Shown here in pieces: positions 46,004 through 53,838 of a stretch of 64,000 nucleotides of DNA. A model generated the notes under the pieces. The model made no database searches and had not been told where the DNA came from. It saw only the letters and a program-made list of their open reading frames with translations. Where the stretch lies: NCBI GenBank assembly GCA_022824865.1, contig JAJDZD010000041.1:19434-83433 (forward strand), written 5' to 3'. A program made the translations under genes and the position numbers. The stretch's first letter is position 1. The number at the start of each line of letters is the position of its first letter. The DNA is from Chloroflexota bacterium (GTDB lineage Bacteria > Chloroflexota > UBA11872).

Positions 46004-46648
46004 GTGAGCCTTCGTCTCCCCCGCCGCTCGTCCACCGGCCGCAAAGACGCGACCCGCATCGCCCTCTTGGAGGCCGCCCTCAACGTCTTCGGCGAAAAGG
46101 GCTACCACGGCGCCGCCGTCGACGACATCGTCGACCGCGCCGGACGCTCCAAGGGCGCGGCCTACTTCCACTTCCCCAGCAAGGCCGCCATCTTTCGAGC
46201 CCTCGTACGCGAGCTGGCCAACCAGCTCGTCAACTCCATCCAGCGCAAAATGGACGAGGTCGACTCGCCCGCCGAGCGTCTCGATGCCGCTCTGCTGGGC
46301 CTGATCGATGTCTTCGTCCGCCATCGCACACTCGCCCGCATCGTGCTCATCGAAGTCGCCGGCGCCGGCCGCGCCTTCAGCGCCGACCTCATCTTCGTCC
46401 GCCGCCAGTTCGCCGACCTGATCGAACGCGAACTCAACCGTGCCGTCGAAACCGGCGCCATCGCCCCCTGCGACACCAACCTCATCGCCACCGCCTGGTT
46501 CGGAGCCTTGAACGAAGTCGCCGTCCACTGGCTGCACGATCCCGACGCCGGATCGCTGCACGCCTCCTACCCCAGCCTGCGCCAGCTGCTCCTGCAGAGC
46601 GTGGGCTTCAGCCCCGCCGAGGTAGATCGCGTGCCCCTCCATGCTTGA
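46004..46648 (+). CDS. TetR-family transcriptional regulator
   Basis: Dimeric repressor of 214 residues. The helix-turn-helix lies at about residues 38-60 (AAVDDIVDRAGRSKGAAYFHF), preceded by the usual ALLEAALNVFGEKGYHG. The C-terminal domain, which would bind an inducer, is hydrophobic-rich (VRHRTLARIVLIEVAG) and could accept a fatty or aromatic ligand, an inference. Its palindromic operator is just upstream. The gene overlaps mqnE by eight bases, so it probably regulates the menaquinone operon as well as itself. Confidence 0.93.
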   Translation: MSLRLPRRSSTGRKDATRIALLEAALNVFGEKGYHGAAVDDIVDRAGRSKGAAYFHFPSKAAIFRALVRELANQLVNSIQRKMDEVDSPAERLDAALLGLIDVFVRHRTLARIVLIEVAGAGRAFSADLIFVRRQFADLIERELNRAVETGAIAPCDTNLIATAWFGALNEVAVHWLHDPDAGSLHASYPSLRQLLLQSVGFSPAEVDRVPLHA

Positions 46649-47747
46649 AGCCCCCGCCGCCCCCGCCATCCGTTTTCGCGACCCCGCCCTCGAACCGATC
46701 TGGGATAAGTCCCAGCGCGGCGAACGCCTCTCCGAAGACGACGGCCTCACCTGTCTTTCCACCCGCGACCTGATCGGTCTCGGTCGCATTGCTGATGCCG
46801 CCGCCCGCCGCGTCTCCGGTGACCGCGTCTATTTCACCTTCAACGTCCATGTCAATCCCACCAACATCTGTGTCCTCTCCTGCAAGTTCTGTGACTTTGC
46901 CGCCAAGGTCGGCGACGACCACGCCTACGAATACTCCATCGACGAGATCATCGGCCAGATCCACCCCGAGGTTCACGAAGTCCACATCGTCGGCGGCCAC
47001 CACCCCACCATCCCCTTCGAGTGGTACGAGGACCTCCTCCGCGCCATCAAGGCCGAGCGCCCCGCCGTCCAGATCAAGGCCTTCACCGCCGCCGAAATCG
47101 ACTACTTCCACAAGCGCTTCAAGATCCCCGACCGGGAAGTCCTCGAACGCCTCCTCGACGCCGGCCTCGACTCCATGCCCGGCGGCGGCGCCGAGGTCTT
47201 CTCCGAGCGCGTCCGCCGCGAGCTCTTCCGCGGCAAGGCCGGCGCCGACCGCTGGATCGAATTGCACCACCTCGCCCACTCAATGGGCATCCACACCAAC
47301 GCCACCCTGCTCTACGGCCACATCGAGACCCACCGCGAGCGCGTCCGTCACCTCATGCGCCTGCGCGAGGCCCAGGACGAATCCGGCGGCTGGCTCTGCT
47401 TCATCCCCCTCGAATACCAGCTCGGCACCACCATGCTGGTCGACCGCCACGCCTCCCCCATCGACGACCTGCGCACCCTCGCCACCTCGCGTCTCATGCT
47501 CGACAACTTCCCCCACATCAAGTCCTACTGGGTCATGAGTGGCGAGAGCACCGCCTCAATCGGCCTCAACTTCGGCGCCGACGACCTCGACGGCACCATC
47601 GGAACCGAGCGCATCGCCCACGCCGCCCACGCCGCAAGCCCCATCGGCCTGGAGCGCGATCGCATGGTTCGCCTGATCCGCTCAGCCGACAAAGTCCCGG
47701 TCGAACGCAACGCCACCTACGACGTCGTGAAGGTGTATGACGCCTAG
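46641..47747 (+). CDS. mqnE: aminofutalosine synthase
   Basis: Radical SAM enzyme that joins 3-enolpyruvyl-benzoate to the 5'-deoxyadenosyl group of SAM in the futalosine route to menaquinone. The 368-residue protein carries Cys77, Cys81 and Cys84 of the CX3CX2C cluster motif (ICVLSCKFCDF), then EVHIVGGHHPTIP and the family tract SMPGGGAEVFSERVR. Start ATG 46641 lies inside the tetR gene. Its stop overlaps mqnA by 11 bases. Confidence 0.95.
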   Translation: MLEAPAAPAIRFRDPALEPIWDKSQRGERLSEDDGLTCLSTRDLIGLGRIADAAARRVSGDRVYFTFNVHVNPTNICVLSCKFCDFAAKVGDDHAYEYSIDEIIGQIHPEVHEVHIVGGHHPTIPFEWYEDLLRAIKAERPAVQIKAFTAAEIDYFHKRFKIPDREVLERLLDAGLDSMPGGGAEVFSERVRRELFRGKAGADRWIELHHLAHSMGIHTNATLLYGHIETHRERVRHLMRLREAQDESGGWLCFIPLEYQLGTTMLVDRHASPIDDLRTLATSRLMLDNFPHIKSYWVMSGESTASIGLNFGADDLDGTIGTERIAHAAHAASPIGLERDRMVRLIRSADKVPVERNATYDVVKVYDA

Positions 47748-48498
47748 CCTCGGCCGCATTCCGTACCTCAACACGGAACCGTTCTTCGCTGACGACGAAG
47801 TCCGCGCCGGCTCCGTCGTCGAGGTCCCCAGCCGCATGATCGACCTCGCGCGCCTCGGCGCCGTCGACATCGCGCCCCTCCCCGTCGTCGCCGCCTTCGA
47901 TCACCCCGGTCAGTTCCGCCCTATCGGCGGTCTAGGCATCGCCGCCTCCGGCGCCGCCCGCAGCGTCCTGCTCCGCTCGCGCGTCCCCATCGAACAGCTA
48001 TCCGGCGCGTCCATCGGCGTCATCGACGAAACCGCCACCTCTGTCCGTCTCCTCAAGGTCCTTCTCCAGTTCCACTTCGATGTCAGCCACGCCACCTTCG
48101 TCAGCCTCGACCAACCAACCGACGCCGCGCTTCTCATCGGCGACAAAGCCCTGCTGCGGCGCCGCAACCTCCAGGCCCACCCCTACGAGCTCGACCTCGC
48201 CGCCGAATGGCACGCCTGGACCGGCCTCCCCTTCGTCTTCGCCTCCTGGATGGCCCACCGCGACGTGACGGCCGACGCCTGCGACGCCGCCCTCGACTAC
48301 TTCAGCACCAACCTCGACCGAAACCTCGCCGATCCCTCCGCCATCCACCACCGCCGTCCCGATCTCGGCCTTTCGGCCAGTGCTGTGGCGACCTACCTGC
48401 AAACCTTCCTCTATCGATTCGACGATTCCGCCTGGGCCGGCCTGGAACGCTTCCAGGAACTCGATGCCCGTCTCACCGCTGTGGAGCGCGTAGCGTGA
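47737..48498 (+). CDS. mqnA: chorismate dehydratase
   Basis: Converts chorismate to 3-enolpyruvyl-benzoate at the entry of the futalosine pathway. It is a 253-residue solute-binding-like fold, with the family N-terminus LGRIPYLNTEPFF, VPSRMIDLARLGAVDIAPLPV and the substrate loop GIAASGAARSVLLRSR. Overlaps mqnE by 11 bases and mqnC by a single base (TGATG). All four biosynthetic genes of this arm are contiguous. Confidence 0.93.
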   Translation: MTPSLGRIPYLNTEPFFADDEVRAGSVVEVPSRMIDLARLGAVDIAPLPVVAAFDHPGQFRPIGGLGIAASGAARSVLLRSRVPIEQLSGASIGVIDETATSVRLLKVLLQFHFDVSHATFVSLDQPTDAALLIGDKALLRRRNLQAHPYELDLAAEWHAWTGLPFVFASWMAHRDVTADACDAALDYFSTNLDRNLADPSAIHHRRPDLGLSASAVATYLQTFLYRFDDSAWAGLERFQELDARLTAVERVA

Positions 48499-49598
48499 TG
48501 GATCAGATCACCAGCAAAGTCGACGCCGGCGACCGCCTCACCCCAGCCGACGCCCGCTACCTTCTCTCAGACGCCCCCCTGCTCGAACTCGGCGCCCTCG
48601 CCGACGAAGTCCGCAACCGCCGCCACCCCGGCGACGTCGTCACCTACGTCGTCGACACCAACCTCAACTACACCAACCTCTGCGACGCCTACTGCTCCTT
48701 CTGCGCCTTCTACCGCCCCCACACCAGCAAGGCCGACGACGCCTACACCCACACCGTCGACCAGATGATGACCCAGGTCGCCGCCGCCGCCGCCATGGGC
48801 TGCACCACCGTCCTCATGCAGGGCGGCCTCAACCCCGAGCTACCCCTCGAGTACTACCTCGACATGGTCCGCACCACCCGCCAGCGCTTCCCCGGCATGA
48901 CGCCCCACTACTGGTCCGCGCCCGAGATCTACGAAATGTCCAAGGTCTCCGGCCTCGACTACGGCGGCGTCTGCCAGGCCCTCTGGGACGCCGGCCAGCG
49001 CACCCTCCCCGGCGGCGGCGCCGAAATCCTCACCAACGAGGACCGCCACCGCATCAGCCCCCTCAAGATGAACGCCGACGAGTGGATCGCCATCCTCCGC
49101 GCCGCCCAGCAGGTCGGCTTCCGCGGCACTGCCACCATGATGTACGGCCATGGCGAAACCGTGGACGGCCGCGTCGAACACTTCCAGCGCGTCCGCGACC
49201 TGCAGGACGAAACCGGCGGCTTTTACGCCTTCGTCCCCTGGAGCTTCGCCCCCGGCGGAACCCCCCTCGGCCGCAAGCTCGGCGGTCTCCGCGCCCAGGC
49301 CAACGACTACCTCCGCATCCTCGCCGCCGCCCGCCTCTACTTCGACAACATCGACCACATCGACGCCTCCTGGTTCAGCGAGGGCAAGAAAACCGGCCAG
49401 GTCGCCCTCCACTTCGGCGCCGACGACTTCGGCGGCACCCTCTTCGACGAAAACGTCATGCAGGAAGCCGGCCACTACGTCCGCACCTCCGTCGAGGAAA
49501 TGCAAACCATGATCCGCGAAGCTGGCTTCACCCCCGCCCAGCGCGACACCCACTACCAGGTGCTCGAAGTCTTCGACGCCGAGCCGCTGCCCGCCTAG
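48498..49598 (+). CDS. mqnC: cyclic dehypoxanthinyl futalosine synthase
   Basis: Second radical SAM enzyme of the futalosine pathway, 366 residues. The iron-sulfur ligands are Cys62, Cys66 and Cys69 (LCDAYCSFCAF). GCTTVLMQGGLNPELPLEYY, TLPGGGAEILTNEDRHRISP and the C-terminal LHFGADDFGGTLFDENV are all family segments. ATG 48498 uses the last base of the mqnA stop; a longer upstream frame would overlap mqnA and is ignored. Confidence 0.95.
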   Translation: MDQITSKVDAGDRLTPADARYLLSDAPLLELGALADEVRNRRHPGDVVTYVVDTNLNYTNLCDAYCSFCAFYRPHTSKADDAYTHTVDQMMTQVAAAAAMGCTTVLMQGGLNPELPLEYYLDMVRTTRQRFPGMTPHYWSAPEIYEMSKVSGLDYGGVCQALWDAGQRTLPGGGAEILTNEDRHRISPLKMNADEWIAILRAAQQVGFRGTATMMYGHGETVDGRVEHFQRVRDLQDETGGFYAFVPWSFAPGGTPLGRKLGGLRAQANDYLRILAAARLYFDNIDHIDASWFSEGKKTGQVALHFGADDFGGTLFDENVMQEAGHYVRTSVEEMQTMIREAGFTPAQRDTHYQVLEVFDAEPLPA

Positions 49599-49601
49599 AT
49601 C

Positions 49602-50441
49602 TTGCGCCGCCTCACCATCGGCCACAGCCCCGACGCCGACGACGCCTTCATGTTCTACGCCCTCACCGCCGGCCTTGTCCCCCTCGATGGCCCCGAACCC
49701 GCTGAAATCACCGCCGTCCACGACGACATCCAATCCCTCAACGAGCGCGCCCAAACAGCCGAACTCGACATCTCCCAGATCTCCGCCGCCGCCTACCCCG
49801 CCGTCGCCCACCGCTACCGCATCACCGCCTGCGGTTCCTCCATGGGCGAGAACTACGGCCCCGTCGTCGTCGCTCCCAAGGCGATGACACCCGAGGACGT
49901 CGCGGGCTGCCGCATCGCCGTCCCCGGCCCCCACACCACCGCCTTCGCGCTCGCCCGCATCTACCTCCCCGAGTTCCAGCCCGTCCAGATCCCTTTCGAC
50001 CAGGCCTTCCACGCCGTCCGCGACGGCCGCGCCGATGCCGCCGCCGTCATCCACGAAGGCCAGATCACCTACACCGCCGCCGGCTTCGCCAAGGTCCTCG
50101 ACCTCGGCGAAGCCTGGTTCAGCGACACTGGCTTGCCGCTTCCCCTCGGCATCAACATCGTCCGCCGCGACCTCGGCGACGACTGGTGTCAGGCCATCGC
50201 CACCGCCCTCGCCGCCTCCATCGACCACGCCCGCGCCAACCCCGCCGGCGCCCTCGCCCACGCCCGCGCCGTCGGCGCCGACCTCGACGAAGACATCACC
50301 ACCCGCTTCACCAACATGTACGTCACCAGCCTCACGCGCAACATGGGCCCCCGCGGCCACACCGCCCTCCACACCCTCTTCGAGCGATCCACAGACAACG
50401 CAGCTCAACCGGTCCACCTCGACATCATCCCCGCGCCCTGA
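49602..50441 (+). CDS. mqnD: 1,4-dihydroxy-6-naphthoate synthase
   Basis: Converts cyclic de-hypoxanthine futalosine to 1,4-dihydroxy-6-naphthoate; 279 residues. TIGHSPDADDAFMFYAL at the N-terminus and TTAFALARIYLPEF, AAAVIHEGQITYTAAGFAKVLDLGEAW are diagnostic. The start is TTG 49602, three bases after the mqnC stop. It ends the operon; no mqnB-type hydrolase or aminofutalosine deaminase gene is in the window, so these must be elsewhere. Confidence 0.94.
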   Translation: MRRLTIGHSPDADDAFMFYALTAGLVPLDGPEPAEITAVHDDIQSLNERAQTAELDISQISAAAYPAVAHRYRITACGSSMGENYGPVVVAPKAMTPEDVAGCRIAVPGPHTTAFALARIYLPEFQPVQIPFDQAFHAVRDGRADAAAVIHEGQITYTAAGFAKVLDLGEAWFSDTGLPLPLGINIVRRDLGDDWCQAIATALAASIDHARANPAGALAHARAVGADLDEDITTRFTNMYVTSLTRNMGPRGHTALHTLFERSTDNAAQPVHLDIIPAP

Positions 50442-50494
50442 CCCCGGCGAGCAATCCGGCCAATCTCCCTTCACAAACCGATATCCTGAACCCG

Positions 50495-50517
50495 CCGCCC
50501 ATCTGGGCGGTTATTTG
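50495..50517 (+). terminator. hairpin terminator after the menaquinone operon
   Basis: CCGCCC-ATCT-GGGCGG (50495-50510) followed by TTATTTG. It lies just before the ribosome binding site GGAGGG of hisG. It may terminate the mqn operon; the T-tract is broken, so readthrough or attenuation into hisG is possible. Confidence 0.6.
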
Positions 50518-50534
50518 TGGAGGGCGCAAACCTC

Positions 50535-51407
50535 ATGAGACCGCTCGACTTCGGGATTCCAGCCGGCAGCCTTCAGGAAGCGACCATTGAACTCTTCCGG
50601 CGCGCCGGCTGGCATATCGTCGTCAGTCCCCGGAGCTACTTCCCCGAAGTCGACGACGACGACCTGCGGCTCACCCTCATGCGCGCCCAGGAAATGTCCC
50701 GCTACGTCCAGCACGGCACCTTCGACGCCGGAATCACCGGCAAGGACTGGACCCTCGAAAACGAGTCCGACGTCAAGGTCATCCAGGTGCTGCCTTACTC
50801 GCGACGCAGTTCCCGGCCGACCAGGACGGTCCTGGCGGTACGCAGTGACTCGCCAGTCAAGACCATCCACGACCTCCAGGGCCGCACCATCGCGGCTGAA
50901 ATGGTCGGCTTCACGCGCCGCTACCTGGCGGATCGAGGCATCGACGCCTCCGTCGAGTTCTCCTGGGGCGCAACCGAGGCCAAGGTCGCCGGCCGCCTGG
51001 CCGACGCCATCGTCGAGACCACGGAGACCGGCTCAACCCTTCGAGCGCACGGCCTGCGCGAAATCGAGACCATGCTCACCTCCTGCCCCCAGATCATCGC
51101 CAACAAGACCGCCTACGCCGATCCGGTCAAGAAGGCCAAGATCGACCAGGTCGCCATGATGCTCAAGGCCGCCCTCGACGCCCAGTCCCGCGTGGCGCTA
51201 AAGATGAACGTCCCGAAGGACCTATTGGAGGAGATCATCGCCCTCGTCCCCAGCGTCACCGCGCCCACCGTCGCCGACCTCTACGGCCAACCCTGGGCCA
51301 GCGTAGAAATCGTCGTCGAAGAGCAGCAGGTCCGCGAATTGGTGCCCCGCTTGGTCAAGGCCGGCGCTGAAGGCATCATCGAGTTCCCTCTCAACAAGTT
51401 CCTCTGA
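50535..51407 (+). CDS. hisG: ATP phosphoribosyltransferase, long form
   Basis: First enzyme of histidine synthesis, condensing ATP with PRPP. At 290 residues it is the long form with a C-terminal ACT-like regulatory domain (ALVPSVTAPTVADLYGQPWASVEIVV and onward), which binds histidine in relatives. The catalytic part shows GITGKDWTLENESDV, VETTETGSTLRAHGLREIE and ASCPQ-like stretch TSCPQIIANK. GGAGGG precedes ATG 50535. Overlaps the next gene by one base (TGATG); no other his gene is present. Confidence 0.95.
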   Translation: MRPLDFGIPAGSLQEATIELFRRAGWHIVVSPRSYFPEVDDDDLRLTLMRAQEMSRYVQHGTFDAGITGKDWTLENESDVKVIQVLPYSRRSSRPTRTVLAVRSDSPVKTIHDLQGRTIAAEMVGFTRRYLADRGIDASVEFSWGATEAKVAGRLADAIVETTETGSTLRAHGLREIETMLTSCPQIIANKTAYADPVKKAKIDQVAMMLKAALDAQSRVALKMNVPKDLLEEIIALVPSVTAPTVADLYGQPWASVEIVVEEQQVRELVPRLVKAGAEGIIEFPLNKFL

Positions 51408-52597
51408 TGCCCGACACCCGTCTCCGCTTCGGAATCATCGGAACCGGTGGCCGAGGCCTCGGTTCCTTCGCCCGCGGTCTCCGCAACGACTTCCCCGACC
51501 AGGCTGACATCGTCGCCCTCAGCGACATGGACCCGGTCCGGCTCGCCCTCGGCGCCAAACACTTCGAAGTCGAACGCACCGACACCGACGCTTCGGTCGT
51601 GCTCGACAACCCCGAAGTCGATGCCGTCGTCATCACCACCCCCGACGCCACCCACGCCGACTACGCCTGCGCCGCCCTCGAAGCCGGCAAGCACGTTATC
51701 TGCGAAAAGCCCATCGCCACCACCGTCGACGACTGCAACCGCATCCGCGACATTGCCCGTCGCTCGCCCGGCGGCTTCATGACCGGTTTCGTCCTGCGCT
51801 ACGTCCCCTTCTACGACCGCATGCACCACGCCATCGTCAGCGGCGAAATCGGCGACCCGCGTCTTGTCACCATGACCGACAACCGCGACGGCGCCGGCTA
51901 CTTTCGCCGCTGGCACCGCCTCCGCGCCAACTCCGGCGGCCTCCTCGTCCACAAGAGCTGCCACGCCCTCGACATCGCCGGCTGGATGCTCGGCGCCCGC
52001 CCCGTGAGCGTCAGCGCCACCGGCGGCGTCGCCTTCTTCACCCCCAAAGACTGGGCCGGCGAGCGCTGCCTCACCTGCGACGCTGCCGACACCTGCCCCG
52101 AATACGTCGACATCACCCAGGGCCGTCTCAAGGAGCTGTACTACGACGCCGAGGCCACCAGCGGCTACGTCTTCGACACTTGCGTCTTCAACTCCGCGAA
52201 GGACACCGTCGACCACGCCAGCGCCAGCATCGAGTACGAAGGCCGCAAGCGCGTCTCCTACAGCCTCTGTCTCTTCGCCTCCTACACCACCCGCGAAATC
52301 GGCGTCTGGGGCGAAGACGGCAAGGTCGAAGGCCGCGACGGCGCCGACGCCTTCCGCCTCACCGGCCGCCGCGACGACCGCGACGAACAACGCCCCGTCG
52401 AGGTAGCCAGCGGCGGCCACGGCGGCGGCGACGTCCGCCTTCTTGCCGACGCCCTCGCCGTCTTCCGTGGCGAACGCGATCCCGTCGCCGGACTCGATGC
52501 CGCCTACTGGGCCGCCGTCCTCGGCATCGTGGCCGAGGAATCCGTGGCCCGTGGCGGCCAGCGCCTCACCCTGGCTGAACTCGGCGCCACCCCATGA
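51407..52597 (+). CDS. Gfo/Idh/MocA family oxidoreductase with a cysteine cluster
   Basis: NAD(P)-dependent dehydrogenase of 396 residues. The Rossmann loop GIIGTGGRGLGSFARG and CEKPIATTVDDC motif are clear. The substrate domain contains a cysteine group, RCLTCDAADTCPEY near residues 222-235, that could bind a metal, seen in a subset of the family. It begins on the last base of the hisG stop and overlaps the dehydrogenase gene downstream by four bases, making one operon with hisG. Confidence 0.9.
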   Translation: MPDTRLRFGIIGTGGRGLGSFARGLRNDFPDQADIVALSDMDPVRLALGAKHFEVERTDTDASVVLDNPEVDAVVITTPDATHADYACAALEAGKHVICEKPIATTVDDCNRIRDIARRSPGGFMTGFVLRYVPFYDRMHHAIVSGEIGDPRLVTMTDNRDGAGYFRRWHRLRANSGGLLVHKSCHALDIAGWMLGARPVSVSATGGVAFFTPKDWAGERCLTCDAADTCPEYVDITQGRLKELYYDAEATSGYVFDTCVFNSAKDTVDHASASIEYEGRKRVSYSLCLFASYTTREIGVWGEDGKVEGRDGADAFRLTGRRDDRDEQRPVEVASGGHGGGDVRLLADALAVFRGERDPVAGLDAAYWAAVLGIVAEESVARGGQRLTLAELGATP

Positions 52598-53619
52598 CCG
52601 GCCGCGCCGCCATCGTGCGCGAAGCCAACCTCGTCGAGATCGAGGAGATCGAAATCCCGGGCCCTCCCGGCCCCAACGAAATCCTCGTCCAGACCGAATG
52701 CACCTTCATCAGCGCCGGAACCGAACTCGCCAACTTCACCGGCCTCGACCCCGGCGTCCACGTCCCCGGCAGTTGGAACCACTTCCCTGCCCGCCCCGGC
52801 TACGCCAACTGCGGCCGCGTGGTCGAGTTGGGATCAAACGTCGACACGCTCTCGCTCGGCGACCGCGTCTTTACCCAGCACAAGCATGTCTCCCATCACC
52901 TTGTTTCCGTCAACGACCCCAACACCATCGTCGTTCCCGTTCCCGCTGACGTCCCCAGCCATCTCGCCGCCGCCGTCCGCATGGGCATGGTCGCCATCAC
53001 CGCCCCGCAGATCGCCGACAACCACCTCAACGACTGGGTCGTCGTATTCGGTCTCGGCCTCGTCGGCAACCTGGCGGCCCAGCTATTCCAGCTCGACGGC
53101 GCCCGCGTCATCGGAGTCGACCCCGTGCCCGCCCGCCGCCAGCTTGCGCAGCGCGTCGGCATCCGGCGAATCATCGGCGACGACATGTCCACGATCGTCG
53201 ACCAGCTCCGCGAAATCACCGGCGGCGGCGCCCAAACCGTCGTCGAAGCCGTCGGCCACGCCGGCGTCGCTGCAGCCGCCATCCACGCCGCCGCCCCCTA
53301 CGGCGAACTCATCCTCCTCGGCTCTCCCCGCGCCCCCGTCACCGCCGACCTCAACGAATTCCTCCAGCCCGTGCACAAGACCTGGGTCACCATCAAGGGC
53401 GCCCTCGAACACCGTCTGCCCATCAACCCGACCAGCAGGGGCCATCCGATCTCCATCGCCGGCAACGCCCGCACAATCCTTAATCTGGTCTCCTCCGGAC
53501 GCCTCCAACTCGCCCAACTCATCTCCCACCGAATACCCGCCAGCCAAATCGCCACCGCCTATGACGGCCTTCTCAACCAACCAGACCACTACTGGGGCGT
53601 CGCCCTCGACTGGCGCTAG
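52594..53619 (+). CDS. zinc-binding dehydrogenase (MDR family)
   Basis: Medium-chain dehydrogenase/reductase of 341 residues. The catalytic-domain start LVEIEEIEIPGPPGPNEILVQ, Cys36 in ECTFISAGTEL, and the NAD(P) fold GLGLVGNLAAQLF (Gly-x-Gly-x-x-Gly) near residue 153 are visible. The usual structural zinc cluster of four cysteines is absent. ATG 52594 overlaps the Gfo/Idh stop by four bases, so the two probably act in succession on a sugar- or polyol-type substrate. Confidence 0.88.
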   Translation: MTGRAAIVREANLVEIEEIEIPGPPGPNEILVQTECTFISAGTELANFTGLDPGVHVPGSWNHFPARPGYANCGRVVELGSNVDTLSLGDRVFTQHKHVSHHLVSVNDPNTIVVPVPADVPSHLAAAVRMGMVAITAPQIADNHLNDWVVVFGLGLVGNLAAQLFQLDGARVIGVDPVPARRQLAQRVGIRRIIGDDMSTIVDQLREITGGGAQTVVEAVGHAGVAAAAIHAAAPYGELILLGSPRAPVTADLNEFLQPVHKTWVTIKGALEHRLPINPTSRGHPISIAGNARTILNLVSSGRLQLAQLISHRIPASQIATAYDGLLNQPDHYWGVALDWR

Positions 53620-53838
53620 CGTCGGCATCGGTTGCAGACCGCTGCAATAGCCCCGTGTCTCAATCCGCGCCCGGCGGAACTCCAGCAATCCGCCGAGCAG
53701 CCTTCGACTGCCGGACATTGCTGCCCGATCTGAGGCCCTGATCTCAATAGGACGTTGCTAACATGGGCCGGAATTCGGGCAACATCGCTTAGCTTCACCT
53801 TCTATCATGCCCCTGACGCAGAGAGTTGGATAAAGCGT

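Noticed and set aside
44624..46789. A long minus-strand open frame of 721 codons across nagA, tetR and mqnE
   Set aside because: It lies antisense to genes with clear motifs on the plus strand and shows only low-complexity Gly/Val/Asp-rich sequence of the kind that high-GC antisense frames give.
48840..50474. A minus-strand open frame of 544 codons across mqnC and mqnD
   Set aside because: Repetitive Gly/Val/Asp/Glu sequence opposite two well-supported enzymes; no ribosome binding site or domain.
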